This document shows, piece after piece, positions 1 to 6,869 of a DNA stretch of 6,869 nt; positions within the stretch are counted from its first letter, which is position 1, and every line of letters begins with the position of its first letter. A program made the translations under genes and the position numbers. Where the stretch lies: contig JAGTAM010000253.1 of assembly GCA_023422485.1 (NCBI GenBank), positions 1 through 6,869 on the forward strand. Direction: 5' to 3'. Source of the stretch: Pseudomonadota bacterium (GTDB lineage Bacteria > Pseudomonadota > Alphaproteobacteria > Rhizobiales > Beijerinckiaceae). The notes below the pieces were generated by a model. It worked only from the letters and a program-made list of their open reading frames with translations, was not told the origin of the DNA and made no database searches.

Positions 1-75
1 CACGCCACCGGGCATGCCGGGCCGGCCGCCATCCCCGATCCTGTCGATAGGCCTGAGCCGAAGGAGCCCTTTCCA
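1..75 (+). other. 5' flank of the secretion operon, no complete gene
   Basis: No complete gene fits here. The frame of the adaptor gene is open back to the window edge, with no stop and no ATG, GTG or TTG codon before position 76. An upstream start outside the window therefore cannot be strictly excluded, although the ribosome site at 61-66 favours 76. One other frame has a stop at 48-50 that could be the end of an upstream gene. No promoter is evident in this short stretch. Confidence 0.5.
61..66 (+). promoter_or_regulatory. Ribosome binding site of the HlyD-type adaptor gene
   Basis: AAGGAG lies 9 bases before the ATG at 76. It decides the start, because the same frame is open to the left edge of the window. 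Confidence 0.7.
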
Positions 76-1548
76 ATGGATGCGTCGAATCCAGCGGGAT
101 CGGTCTGCGTTCACGACTCGGTCGCGCTGCGTCCGACGAGCCTCACCACGCTCTTCCGCCCCGAGGTTCTGGCCTATCAGGCCTCACGCCGGCAATGGGG
201 CAGCGTCGTCGAGATGCGCCCCGTCTCGGCCCGCGCCTTGTCCTGGTCGGCCGTGCTCGCGGCGGCCATCGTGGTCACCTTCCTGTGCTTCGCGCAGTAC
301 GCCCGCAAGGAGCCCGTGCCCGGTTACCTGCGCCCATCGCTCGGGACCGCAAAGGTCTTCGTGCCGCAAGTGGGCGTGGTCCGCGAGGTCCGCGTCGGTG
401 AGGGTGAGGTCGTCCGGAAGGGGCAGCCTCTGATGGCGATCGATACCCAGCAGGTCTCGGCTGGCGGACGTGATCTGACCCAGGCCGCCCTCGATTCCCT
501 CTCGGCGCAGCGCGTCATGCTCGCGCGCCAAATCCAGGCGGAAGAGGCGCGCGCCGTTTCTGAGCGGCAGCGGCTCCAGGCCTTGATCGACGGAGTGCGT
601 CGGGAGAGCGAGGCACTCGAAATCCAGGCCCGCCGGCAAGAGGAGCGTGTTGCGCTTGGGCGAGGCTTGCTCCATTCGGCCGCCCAACTCGCCGCGAAGG
701 GCATCATGGCCGATGCCGAGCACAAGCGACGCCAGCTGGACCTGCTGGCGCAGGAGGCCGGGCGGGATGAACTCGTCCAGCGTATCGCTCAGCGCCAGAA
801 CCAACTCGTCGAGGCGCGAGCGAACCTGGAGCAGCTGCCCACGGTCCACGGGGGGAGGCTGCAAAATCTGCGCAACGACTTGTCCTGGGTTGAGCAGCGC
901 GTCGCCGAGACGGAGGCGCGACAGGCCTACGTGGTTGTCGCACCGGTCAGCGGCACCGTTGCGACGCTCCAGGCTGCGCCCGGCCAGCCTGCCCATCCGA
1001 GCCAGCTCCAGATGACGATCGTGCCGGAGGCAGAGGGGTTGTCGGCCGAACTGTTCGTGCCGAGCCGCGCGGTCGGCTTCATCGCGCCGGGTCAGCCGGT
1101 CCGGCTCCTCTACGAGGCCTATCCCTACCAGAAGTACGGAGCCTATGGCGGTCGCGTCACGCGCGTCTCCGGTACCGTGGTCCGCCCCGGCGAGACAGGG
1201 GGGCCGCTGGCGCTGACCGAACCTGCCTACAAGGTCGATGTCGCTCTTGAGAGTCCCTACGTCAAAGTCGACGGAAAGCCCGTCGCCCTGAAGTCCGACA
1301 TGGCGCTGCGGGCCGACATCGTGCTCGAGAAGCGCAGCATTATGCGCTGGCTGCTCGGTCCGTTCCTGGGCATCCGCAACGCCATCGATGCCGATCCTCT
1401 GGTCCGTTGGCTGCGCGAGGAGGTGCCGGCGGCGGCGGCCGCGCTGATGGCGGGCGTGCGAGCCCTCTCCCGCGCGATCCCCGCCTTCATCCCATCCCGG
1501 GCCGACCGCGAGCCGGAGCCGGCGCCGCGGCGAACGGCGGAGCGCTGA
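76..1548 (+). CDS. HlyD/CvaA-family periplasmic adaptor (membrane fusion protein) of a type I secretion system
   Basis: This 490-residue protein is a predicted adaptor that links an inner-membrane ABC exporter to an outer-membrane channel. In order it has a cytoplasmic N-terminus, one membrane helix at about residues 55-75, a first lipoyl half at about 92-125, and a long Arg/Glu/Gln-rich coiled-coil region at about 133-283. The second lipoyl half follows at about 285-315, then a beta-barrel region with the family hallmark YEAYPYQKYGAYGGRV (346-361). The N-terminal LFRPEVL...YARKEPVPGYL pattern resembles CvaA/RaxA, the partners of peptidase-containing transporters. Homology to the family seems to end near residue 435; a further tail of about 55 residues ends in a Pro/Arg/Glu-rich stretch and is unusual. 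The gene starts at ATG 76 behind a good ribosome site. The transporter gene begins 3 bases after its stop, so the two are almost certainly co-transcribed and translationally coupled. No TolC-like partner is visible. Confidence 0.93.
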   Translation: MDASNPAGSVCVHDSVALRPTSLTTLFRPEVLAYQASRRQWGSVVEMRPVSARALSWSAVLAAAIVVTFLCFAQYARKEPVPGYLRPSLGTAKVFVPQVGVVREVRVGEGEVVRKGQPLMAIDTQQVSAGGRDLTQAALDSLSAQRVMLARQIQAEEARAVSERQRLQALIDGVRRESEALEIQARRQEERVALGRGLLHSAAQLAAKGIMADAEHKRRQLDLLAQEAGRDELVQRIAQRQNQLVEARANLEQLPTVHGGRLQNLRNDLSWVEQRVAETEARQAYVVVAPVSGTVATLQAAPGQPAHPSQLQMTIVPEAEGLSAELFVPSRAVGFIAPGQPVRLLYEAYPYQKYGAYGGRVTRVSGTVVRPGETGGPLALTEPAYKVDVALESPYVKVDGKPVALKSDMALRADIVLEKRSIMRWLLGPFLGIRNAIDADPLVRWLREEVPAAAAALMAGVRALSRAIPAFIPSRADREPEPAPRRTAER

Positions 1549-1551
1549 GCG

Positions 1552-3695
<2,144 letters not shown>

Positions 3696-3702
<7 letters not shown>

Positions 3703-4418
3703 ACATCGTAGGTACGATTGCAGAAAATGTAACCTACACTGCGGACCGACTTGATATAGGCGATACCGGGCTTGTTCGTCGACAGGCGCTTGCGCAAGCG
3801 CGCAACCTGCGCGTCGAGGGAGCGGGCCAACATCGAATGCGGGCGCCCCAGCGCCATGATCGACAGGTCGTCGCGGCTGAGGACGCGGCATGAGTTCTGC
3901 GCAAATACCGTCAGCATGTTGTACTCGGCCGTGGTCAGCGGCACGTAGCCGCCGGTTGCCTCACAAACGAGTTGACGCCGCTCGAAGTCGAGGAACCAGC
4001 CCTTGAACTGAATGCCGCGCCGCGCCTTACCGGCGATCTGGTCACTTTTATCGAGATTCATGCGGCGCAACAGGCTGTTCACCCGGGCGAGCAACTCGCG
4101 ATGTCGGAACGGCTGCAGCAGCACGTCGTCGGCGCCCATTTCCAGCGTCCGGACGAGGTCCGCATCGGCGTCGGCATGATGAATGACGACAATGCCGACG
4201 CTGGAGATACTGCGATAGGAACTGGCGAGACAAAGCCCGCGCCTGCCATCCCGTGTGGCATCGATGATGACGAGGTCGGCGTCTGCCCCTCTTTCGGCAA
4301 GGAGGTTTTTACAAGCTGGCGCCTGATAGACCTTATATCCAGCCTCACGGAATAGTGTCTCGATCTCGTGGCCCACCTGCGGACTAGCGCGATCACACGC
4401 GACGAGAATTTCCGTCAC
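3696..4418 (-). CDS. OmpR/PhoB-type response regulator with a degenerate receiver domain (orphan)
   Basis: This 240-residue transcription factor has a receiver domain (about 1-118) and a winged-helix DNA-binding domain (about 135-233; LTTAEYNML, then SLDAQVARLRKRL and IKSVRSVGYIF). The phospho-acceptor position is kept as Asp53. Aligned by eye to PhoB, the first acidic-pair residue is Cys8 (Asp9 is kept), the switch Thr is His80, the switch aromatic is Val99, and the invariant Lys before Pro-Phe is Gln102. These are changes that usually weaken or abolish phosphorylation-driven switching, so it may work without a kinase or respond to another signal. No histidine kinase gene lies nearby. It starts at GTG 4418 with GGAG 8 bases upstream. 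Its tail overlaps the convergent transporter gene by 7 bp, and it is divergent from the zinc-ribbon gene. Targets are unknown; the adjoining intergenic region is the obvious candidate. Confidence 0.9.
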
Positions 4419-4426
4419 GGCGCTTG

Positions 4427-4430
4427 CTCC
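4427..4430 (-). promoter_or_regulatory. Ribosome binding site fixing the GTG start of the response regulator
   Basis: GGAG on the - strand lies 8 bases before the GTG start at 4416-4418. The GTG also gives the expected receiver N-terminus (MTEILVACD), so the site and the family pattern agree. Confidence 0.65.
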
Positions 4431-4435
4431 CTAAG

Positions 4436-4458
4436 TTACAGCCTTTCCGGCCCTGTAA
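4436..4458. repeat. Dyad TTACAG-N11-CTGTAA upstream of the response regulator
   Basis: A perfect 6-bp inverted repeat with an 11-bp spacer (arms at 4436-4441 and 4453-4458) begins 18 bases upstream of the regulator's GTG and just beyond its ribosome site. It could be an operator or a 5'-UTR stem. The arms are short, so chance occurrence is possible. Confidence 0.3.
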
Positions 4459-4506
4459 ACGCGCTGGTTCGATACTGATACCGTGGCCCCGCTCACAGCC
4501 GCGGAT

Positions 4507-4711
4507 GGGCATCGGAGACCATAATGTCTCACAATCCCAGCCGACTGATTTTTTGTTCCCGTAAGCGTATATTGAGAAATTGGATTACCTCGGTGGGAAA
4601 GTTGACGTCTCTTCCATGGCAGCCGAACTAATCCTGGGCCGTCGAAGCGATCGCACCGGTGCTTGCCGGCCATCTGTTGGGACAGGGAGAGTGTGCAGAC
4701 AGGGCATCGGA
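4507..4711. repeat. Pair of 10-bp direct repeats GGGCATCGGA flanking the divergent promoter region
   Basis: GGGCATCGGA occurs at 4507-4516 and again at 4702-4711, in the same orientation. The two copies sit about 90 bases upstream of the regulator start and 65 bases upstream of the zinc-ribbon gene start. I saw no third exact copy elsewhere in the window. OmpR-family proteins commonly bind direct repeats, so these could be operator half-sites, although the wide spacing would need looping or two separate sites. Confidence 0.35.
4545..4573 (+). promoter_or_regulatory. Candidate sigma-70-type promoter for the zinc-ribbon/TPR gene pair
   Basis: CTGATT (4545-4550) and TATATT (4568-4573) are 17 bases apart. 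The -10 box matches the consensus at 5 of 6 positions and the -35 box at 3 of 6. Transcription from here would give a leader of about 195 bases. A second, weaker option is TTGACG (4602-4607) with ACTAAT (4627-4632) at a long 19-base spacing. Both are guesses from consensus alone. Confidence 0.3.
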
Positions 4712-4762
4712 TCCACGAGCGGGTGAGTAGCGACACGCAGATGCGGCGAGATGCTCTGATCC

Positions 4763-4770
4763 GGAGAGGA
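4763..4770 (+). promoter_or_regulatory. Ribosome binding site fixing the start of the zinc-ribbon gene
   Basis: GGAGAGGA ends 6 bases before the ATG at 4777. It favours this start over the in-frame ATG at 4663, whose extra 38 residues look like untranslated leader. Confidence 0.65.
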
Positions 4771-4776
4771 CGCCCG

Positions 4777-5139
4777 ATGACGAGCTATCTTCGGCGATGC
4801 AGACGGTGCGGACAGGCACTTCTCGACGATGCACGCTGCTGCCCGCATTGCGCGATCCCGCGACCCATTCGCCGGAGGCTGGTTTACAGCCTCACTGTAG
4901 GCACGGCCGCCTTGGCCGTTCTCGGCGCAGCACTGCGCGGTGCCAGCGAACTGACAGGCAATGCCCAAGCCGCCGCACCATCACGATCGATGTGGGGCGT
5001 CGTGACAGCTCTGTTCCATGAATCACCGGAGGCCGAAGCGTGTCGACAGCGCGGTGGCACACTGGTCTGGGTGCCCGGCCCGTGGGTTAGCGCGACTCGA
5101 CGATGCGCGACCAGCTTCGACGACGGAGGAGCACGCTGA
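4777..5139 (+). CDS. Small membrane protein with N-terminal zinc ribbon and single transmembrane helix (function unknown)
   Basis: This 120-residue protein matches no named family that I recognise. Residues 8-25 form a C-x2-C-x10-C-x2-C zinc ribbon (Cys8, Cys11, Cys22, Cys25). An Arg-rich patch (RPIRRR, 29-34) precedes one predicted membrane helix at about 35-56. By the positive-inside rule the zinc ribbon should face the cytoplasm and the C-terminal 60 residues the periplasm. That tail contains CRQRGGTLVWVPGPWVS and a second Cys, so Cys89 and Cys110 could form a disulfide. The start at ATG 4777 is chosen from the ribosome site at 4763-4770. The gene ends 49 bases before the TPR-like gene, so the two probably share a transcript. 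It is divergent from the response regulator. A role in assembling or sensing an envelope complex is conceivable but only inferred. Confidence 0.75.
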   Translation: MTSYLRRCRRCGQALLDDARCCPHCAIPRPIRRRLVYSLTVGTAALAVLGAALRGASELTGNAQAAAPSRSMWGVVTALFHESPEAEACRQRGGTLVWVPGPWVSATRRCATSFDDGGAR

Positions 5140-5177
5140 CCGCGAGGCGCCGTACGGTGCGGCGGTCTCATTGGCTC

Positions 5178-5185
5178 GGAGGAGG
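5178..5185 (+). promoter_or_regulatory. Ribosome binding site fixing the start of the TPR-like membrane protein
   Basis: GGAGGAGG lies just before ATG 5189; the GGAGG at 5178-5182 is 6 bases away. It is the strongest ribosome site in the window. It rules against the in-frame ATG at 5018, which would lie inside the preceding gene. Confidence 0.7.
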
Positions 5186-5188
5186 CGC

Positions 5189-5920
5189 ATGGACCAGCAA
5201 CGATCGGGGCGATCGGCTCTGTCCGCGCCGCAGAATTTCATTTCCGAGAGCCTACCGCGCCGCCTCTATCGCGGCCACAGATGGGCTCTGTGGATGCTCT
5301 TCGTCGTGCTTGGCGGGGCGAGCGCACTGCTGGTGTTCGAGCGTGTCGGCGCGATCCTTCCGCGGCTAGAGGCGGTGCCGCAGAGTCGCGCCCCTGACGT
5401 TCCTCTCCAAGATCTTGTCCAGCGCGAGCAGGATCTCATGGCACGTCTGAAACAACTTGACGTCCCGGCCGAGCTGCAGGCCAGAGCTGCAGAGGCGAAG
5501 GATACGGAGCTGACCGGGGCCGACCAATCGCAAAAGGCACCATCACAATCGGCGGAGGCATCGAAATCCGTGCCGCTTCAATTGCGAGACGAGACCACCG
5601 CGAGCGTTCTGCCGAATTCCTTAGTGTCCGAGTCTGCCAAAGCTTCGTCCCAGAAACCGGATCCGGCATTGGACGGGATGCGAGCGCTCGAGCAAGCCGA
5701 TCGCTATCTCAGCCGGGGACAGTATACGATCGCTCGCTATCTCTATGAAGAGGCTTATCGAGTCGGGGATATTCAAGGTGCGCTTGGAATGGCGAAGAGC
5801 TACGATGCAGTTTACCTCAAGTCCAAAGGCCTTCGAGCCAAGGGCGATCCACAACGGGCCCGTATCTGGTATCGCCGGGCAGCTGAAATCAAAGACGGTC
5901 TCCGGAAGTCTCCTCCCTAA
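5189..5920 (+). CDS. Membrane-anchored protein with coiled coil and C-terminal TPR/Sel1-like repeats (function unknown)
   Basis: This 243-residue protein has a short basic cytoplasmic N-terminus (RRLYRGHR), one predicted membrane helix at about 32-54, and a short charged coiled-coil-like stretch at about 74-104. A low-complexity Ser/Ala/Gln/Lys linker spans about 105-160. The C-terminal helical segment (about 165-238) has a TPR/Sel1-like rhythm: ALEQADRYLSRGQYTIARY, then YEEAYRVGDIQGALGMAKSY and ARIWYRRAAEIKDG. Similar one-helix plus Sel1-like proteins occur in Rhizobiales as generic protein-interaction factors in the periplasm. It lies 49 bases after the zinc-ribbon gene and is probably its operon partner; both look anchored in the inner membrane with periplasmic tails. 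The second half looks less GC-biased at third codon positions than the transporter genes, which may mean weaker selection or acquisition from elsewhere. The stop at 5918-5920 seems natural. No precise function can be assigned. Confidence 0.8.
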   Translation: MDQQRSGRSALSAPQNFISESLPRRLYRGHRWALWMLFVVLGGASALLVFERVGAILPRLEAVPQSRAPDVPLQDLVQREQDLMARLKQLDVPAELQARAAEAKDTELTGADQSQKAPSQSAEASKSVPLQLRDETTASVLPNSLVSESAKASSQKPDPALDGMRALEQADRYLSRGQYTIARYLYEEAYRVGDIQGALGMAKSYDAVYLKSKGLRAKGDPQRARIWYRRAAEIKDGLRKSPP

Positions 5921-6001
5921 CGAGCGTGAGCGAGCATTGAAGCGGAGCGGCTTGCATCCTGCCTGCCGGTGTTCCAAAGACGTCGCAACGAGATCACGCA
6001 C
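5921..6001. other. Short intergenic stretch between the TPR-like gene and the IS remnant
   Basis: There is no gene here, and no hairpin followed by a T run that would make a convincing terminator. The last four bases before the inferred IS end (GCAC, 5998-6001) would be the target duplication if the element had inserted intact, but the other end is missing, so this cannot be checked here. Confidence 0.5.
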
Positions 6002-6231
6002 TGACCTTGCCCCCTGTTTGCCCCCGTTTATGACCAAAGTCCGTTCTGGTTCTGGTCCTGTCGGGACCGGGTTGCAAACGCGTTCGGGGTGAGCCCGCCG
6101 AGGCTTGTGTGAGGGCGGCAGATGTTATCGTCCATCCACCACGCCTCGATGAGGGGCCGGGCCGCCGGCAGGCTCCGGAACAGGTGCTCGTTCAGGCACT
6201 CGTCGCGCAAACGCCCGTTCAAGCTTTCAAC
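6002..6231 (-). mobile_element. 3'-end remnant of an IS3-family (IS407-like) insertion sequence
   Basis: The remnant holds the last part of the transposase gene and the presumed terminal inverted repeat. Read inward from the left, the end is TGACCTTGCCCCC (6002-6014), followed by a second C run at 6020-6025. This resembles the TGA..TGCCCC ends I recall for IS407-group elements. The element would normally be about 1.2 kb, so around four fifths is gone. The break lies near 6231, where transposase similarity stops abruptly. The left end is absent, so the copy cannot move by itself. Confidence 0.75.
6028..6231 (-). pseudogene. C-terminal fragment of IS3-family transposase OrfB (DDE integrase core)
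   Basis: About 67 residues remain. They run from VESLNGRLRDECLNEHLF through DDNICRPHTSLGGLTPNAF to a TAA stop at 6028-6030. This is the well-conserved end of IS3-family OrfB, and the Glu of VESLNG is the likely last residue of the DDE triad. The two catalytic Asp residues and everything upstream, including OrfA, are missing. The frame reads on upstream to a GTG at 6303, but those residues (Arg/Trp/Gly-rich) do not look like transposase. The preserved part has no internal stop or frameshift, which suggests a fairly recent deletion. The product cannot be an active transposase. Confidence 0.85.
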
Positions 6232-6334
6232 ACGGCGCCGCCAGCATCCGCCTCTGCACCTCGGCCATGCGATCCTTAGCGCTGGCACTGGATGTACGCA
6301 CACCCTCGTTCCGCCTCCCGTAGTGGACCACTTT
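6232..6334. other. Junction between IS remnant and Crp/Fnr gene
   Basis: These 103 bases have no recognised gene. On the - strand a short open frame beginning with GTG at 6299-6301 reads VRTSSASAKDRMAEVQRRML and stops at 6227-6229, just inside the IS. It could be the start of a gene cut by the IS, but it is too short to judge. A small palindrome AGTGGACCACT (6322-6332) sits right after the stop of the Crp/Fnr gene. It might be a trace of another IS end or a weak hairpin. Confidence 0.3.
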
Positions 6335-6869
6335 TCACTGCGTGAAGCTGTTCAGATGCAGATAGGTGGGATCGAACTCGGCCGCATCGTAGAGACGCTG
6401 CCAATCATGGACGACCAATTGACGACGCTCAATTGTAATGAGGTTGTCGTCACGCAATGCTTTCAGCACTCGACTGATATGCACCGTCGTGAGGCCCGTT
6501 GCGTCAGCGAGATCCGTCTGCCGCAGCGGCATCGGGCACCGCAGATCGGCGGCGAGACCGACTGCCTCCTGCCTCAGGTACAGCTCGCAGAACAGGTGCG
6601 CGATCCGGCCGTAAGCAGAGCGTCGCCCCATCGCCGTGATCCAGGTCCGGAAGATCCCGGCATCGACCAGCGTCTCGCGCCAGAGCAGGGCAGCCACGTT
6701 GGGGAAAGCCGCTGTCAGCCGCCGCAGGTTCTCGTGCGGAACGAGGGCGAAGGTGCAAGGCGTCAAGGCCCCTACACTATGATCAAGGGTGCCCAGATGA
6801 AGGCTTTGTAGATCCGGTGTGTCACCCGCGACGTGAAAGGACAGGATCTGCCGGCGTCCTTCGGCCAGG
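6335..6869 (-). CDS. Crp/Fnr-family transcriptional regulator, partial (N-terminus beyond the window)
   Basis: The visible 177 residues are the C-terminal part of a Crp/Fnr regulator. They begin inside the effector-binding beta-roll (LAEGRRQILSFHVAGDTPDL and on to LTPCTFALVPH). Next comes the long dimerisation helix (about 65-105), then a winged-helix domain with helix-turn-helix at about 115-140 (LRQTDLADATGLTTVHISRV) and the wing LITIERRQLVVHD. The frame is open to the window edge (first full codon 6866-6868). A TTG at 6764-6766 could be mistaken for a start, but the upstream residues are clearly family-like, so the gene is simply cut by the window. The ligand cannot be judged, because the cyclic-nucleotide or iron-sulfur part is mostly outside; no Fnr-type Cys cluster is in view. 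Such regulators are numerous in Methylobacterium-like genomes. It is probably unrelated to the secretion genes, being separated from them by an IS remnant. Confidence 0.9.
   Translation of the reverse strand, partial: LAEGRRQILSFHVAGDTPDLQSLHLGTLDHSVGALTPCTFALVPHENLRRLTAAFPNVAALLWRETLVDAGIFRTWITAMGRRSAYGRIAHLFCELYLRQEAVGLAADLRCPMPLRQTDLADATGLTTVHISRVLKALRDDNLITIERRQLVVHDWQRLYDAAEFDPTYLHLNSFTQ

Larger units (their letters stand above)
4419..4776. promoter_or_regulatory. Divergent intergenic control region (358 bp)
   Basis: This stretch separates two divergent genes and must hold promoters for both. No convincing protein or RNA gene is seen. It is visibly richer in A/T runs than its flanks around 4520-4600. 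It contains a 10-bp direct repeat (4507-4516 and 4702-4711), a dyad next to the regulator's ribosome site (4436-4458), a dyad GAGAC-N6-GTCTC (4515-4530), and two overlapping palindromes (4647-4662). No strong consensus promoter is present on the - strand; a CATTAT box at 4521-4526 is a weak possibility. Confidence 0.6.

Noticed and set aside
3705..3737. Nested inverted repeats (ATCGTA-GG-TACGAT and GTAGGT-N18-ACCTAC) considered as a terminator between the convergent genes
   Set aside because: The stems are only 6 bp, have no T run, and lie inside the regulator's coding end.
4524..4631. Small + strand frame of 35 codons starting at ATG 4524 in the intergenic region, considered as a leader-peptide cargo gene
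   Set aside because: It has no ribosome site and no Gly-Gly leader pattern, and it overlaps the candidate promoter.
4431..4736. Frame of about 101 codons on the - strand in the intergenic region
   Set aside because: It has no ribosome site, no recognisable domain and mixed composition; it would also occupy the regulator's own promoter region.
4663..4776. Upstream in-frame ATG (4663) as start of the zinc-ribbon gene
   Set aside because: There is no good ribosome site before it, and the extra 38 residues look non-coding; ATG 4777 has GGAGAGGA at the right distance.
4885..4899. Inverted repeat TACAG-N5-CTGTA
   Set aside because: It falls in the codons for the membrane helix of the zinc-ribbon gene and is short enough to be chance.
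5018..5188. Upstream in-frame ATG (5018) as start of the TPR-like gene
   Set aside because: It would overlap the zinc-ribbon gene by 122 bases; ATG 5189 has a very strong ribosome site and gives a normal membrane-anchor N-terminus.
6764..6766. TTG codon as the start of the Crp/Fnr gene
   Set aside because: The frame continues upstream with residues typical of the Crp/Fnr beta-roll up to the window edge.
6122..6811. Open frame of 229 codons on the + strand across the IS remnant and Crp/Fnr gene
   Set aside because: It lies opposite two recognisable - strand protein sequences and shows no domain of its own.

Overview
The window is GC-rich, with tightly packed genes that mostly end their codons in G or C. 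Its protein families and idiom point to an alphaproteobacterium, most likely a Methylobacterium-like member of the Rhizobiales. That placement rests on protein style and composition, not on a marker gene, so it is an inference.

Layout. (1) Positions 76-3702, + strand: a two-gene secretion operon. The first gene encodes a HlyD/CvaA-type periplasmic adaptor. Three bases later comes a CvaB-type ABC transporter with an N-terminal C39 peptidase that carries the full Cys/His/Asp triad. Pairs like this cut double-glycine-type leaders and export the mature peptide in one step. No outer-membrane TolC-like partner and no precursor peptide is visible in the window. (2) Positions 3696-4418, - strand: an OmpR/PhoB-type transcription factor, converging on the transporter with a 7-bp tail overlap. 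Its receiver domain keeps the phospho-acceptor Asp but has lost most of the other switch residues, and no histidine kinase lies beside it. (3) Positions 4419-4776: a divergent, relatively AT-rich intergenic region with a 10-bp direct repeat and several small dyads. (4) Positions 4777-5920, + strand: two small predicted inner-membrane proteins. One is a zinc ribbon plus membrane anchor with a short periplasmic tail. The other is a membrane anchor with a coiled coil and a TPR/Sel1-like C-terminus. (5) Positions 6002-6231, - strand: a 3'-end remnant of an IS3-family (IS407-like) insertion sequence. (6) Positions 6335-6869, - strand: the C-terminal part of a Crp/Fnr-family regulator that runs off the right edge.

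How it may work together (inference). The adaptor and peptidase-transporter form an inner-membrane peptide maturation and export machine. The regulator, in the middle, is divergent from the two envelope proteins and convergent with the transporter, so it could control either side. The zinc-ribbon and TPR-like proteins are the least explained part and could be accessory envelope factors. The IS remnant marks the right-hand edge of this cluster as a site of past rearrangement.
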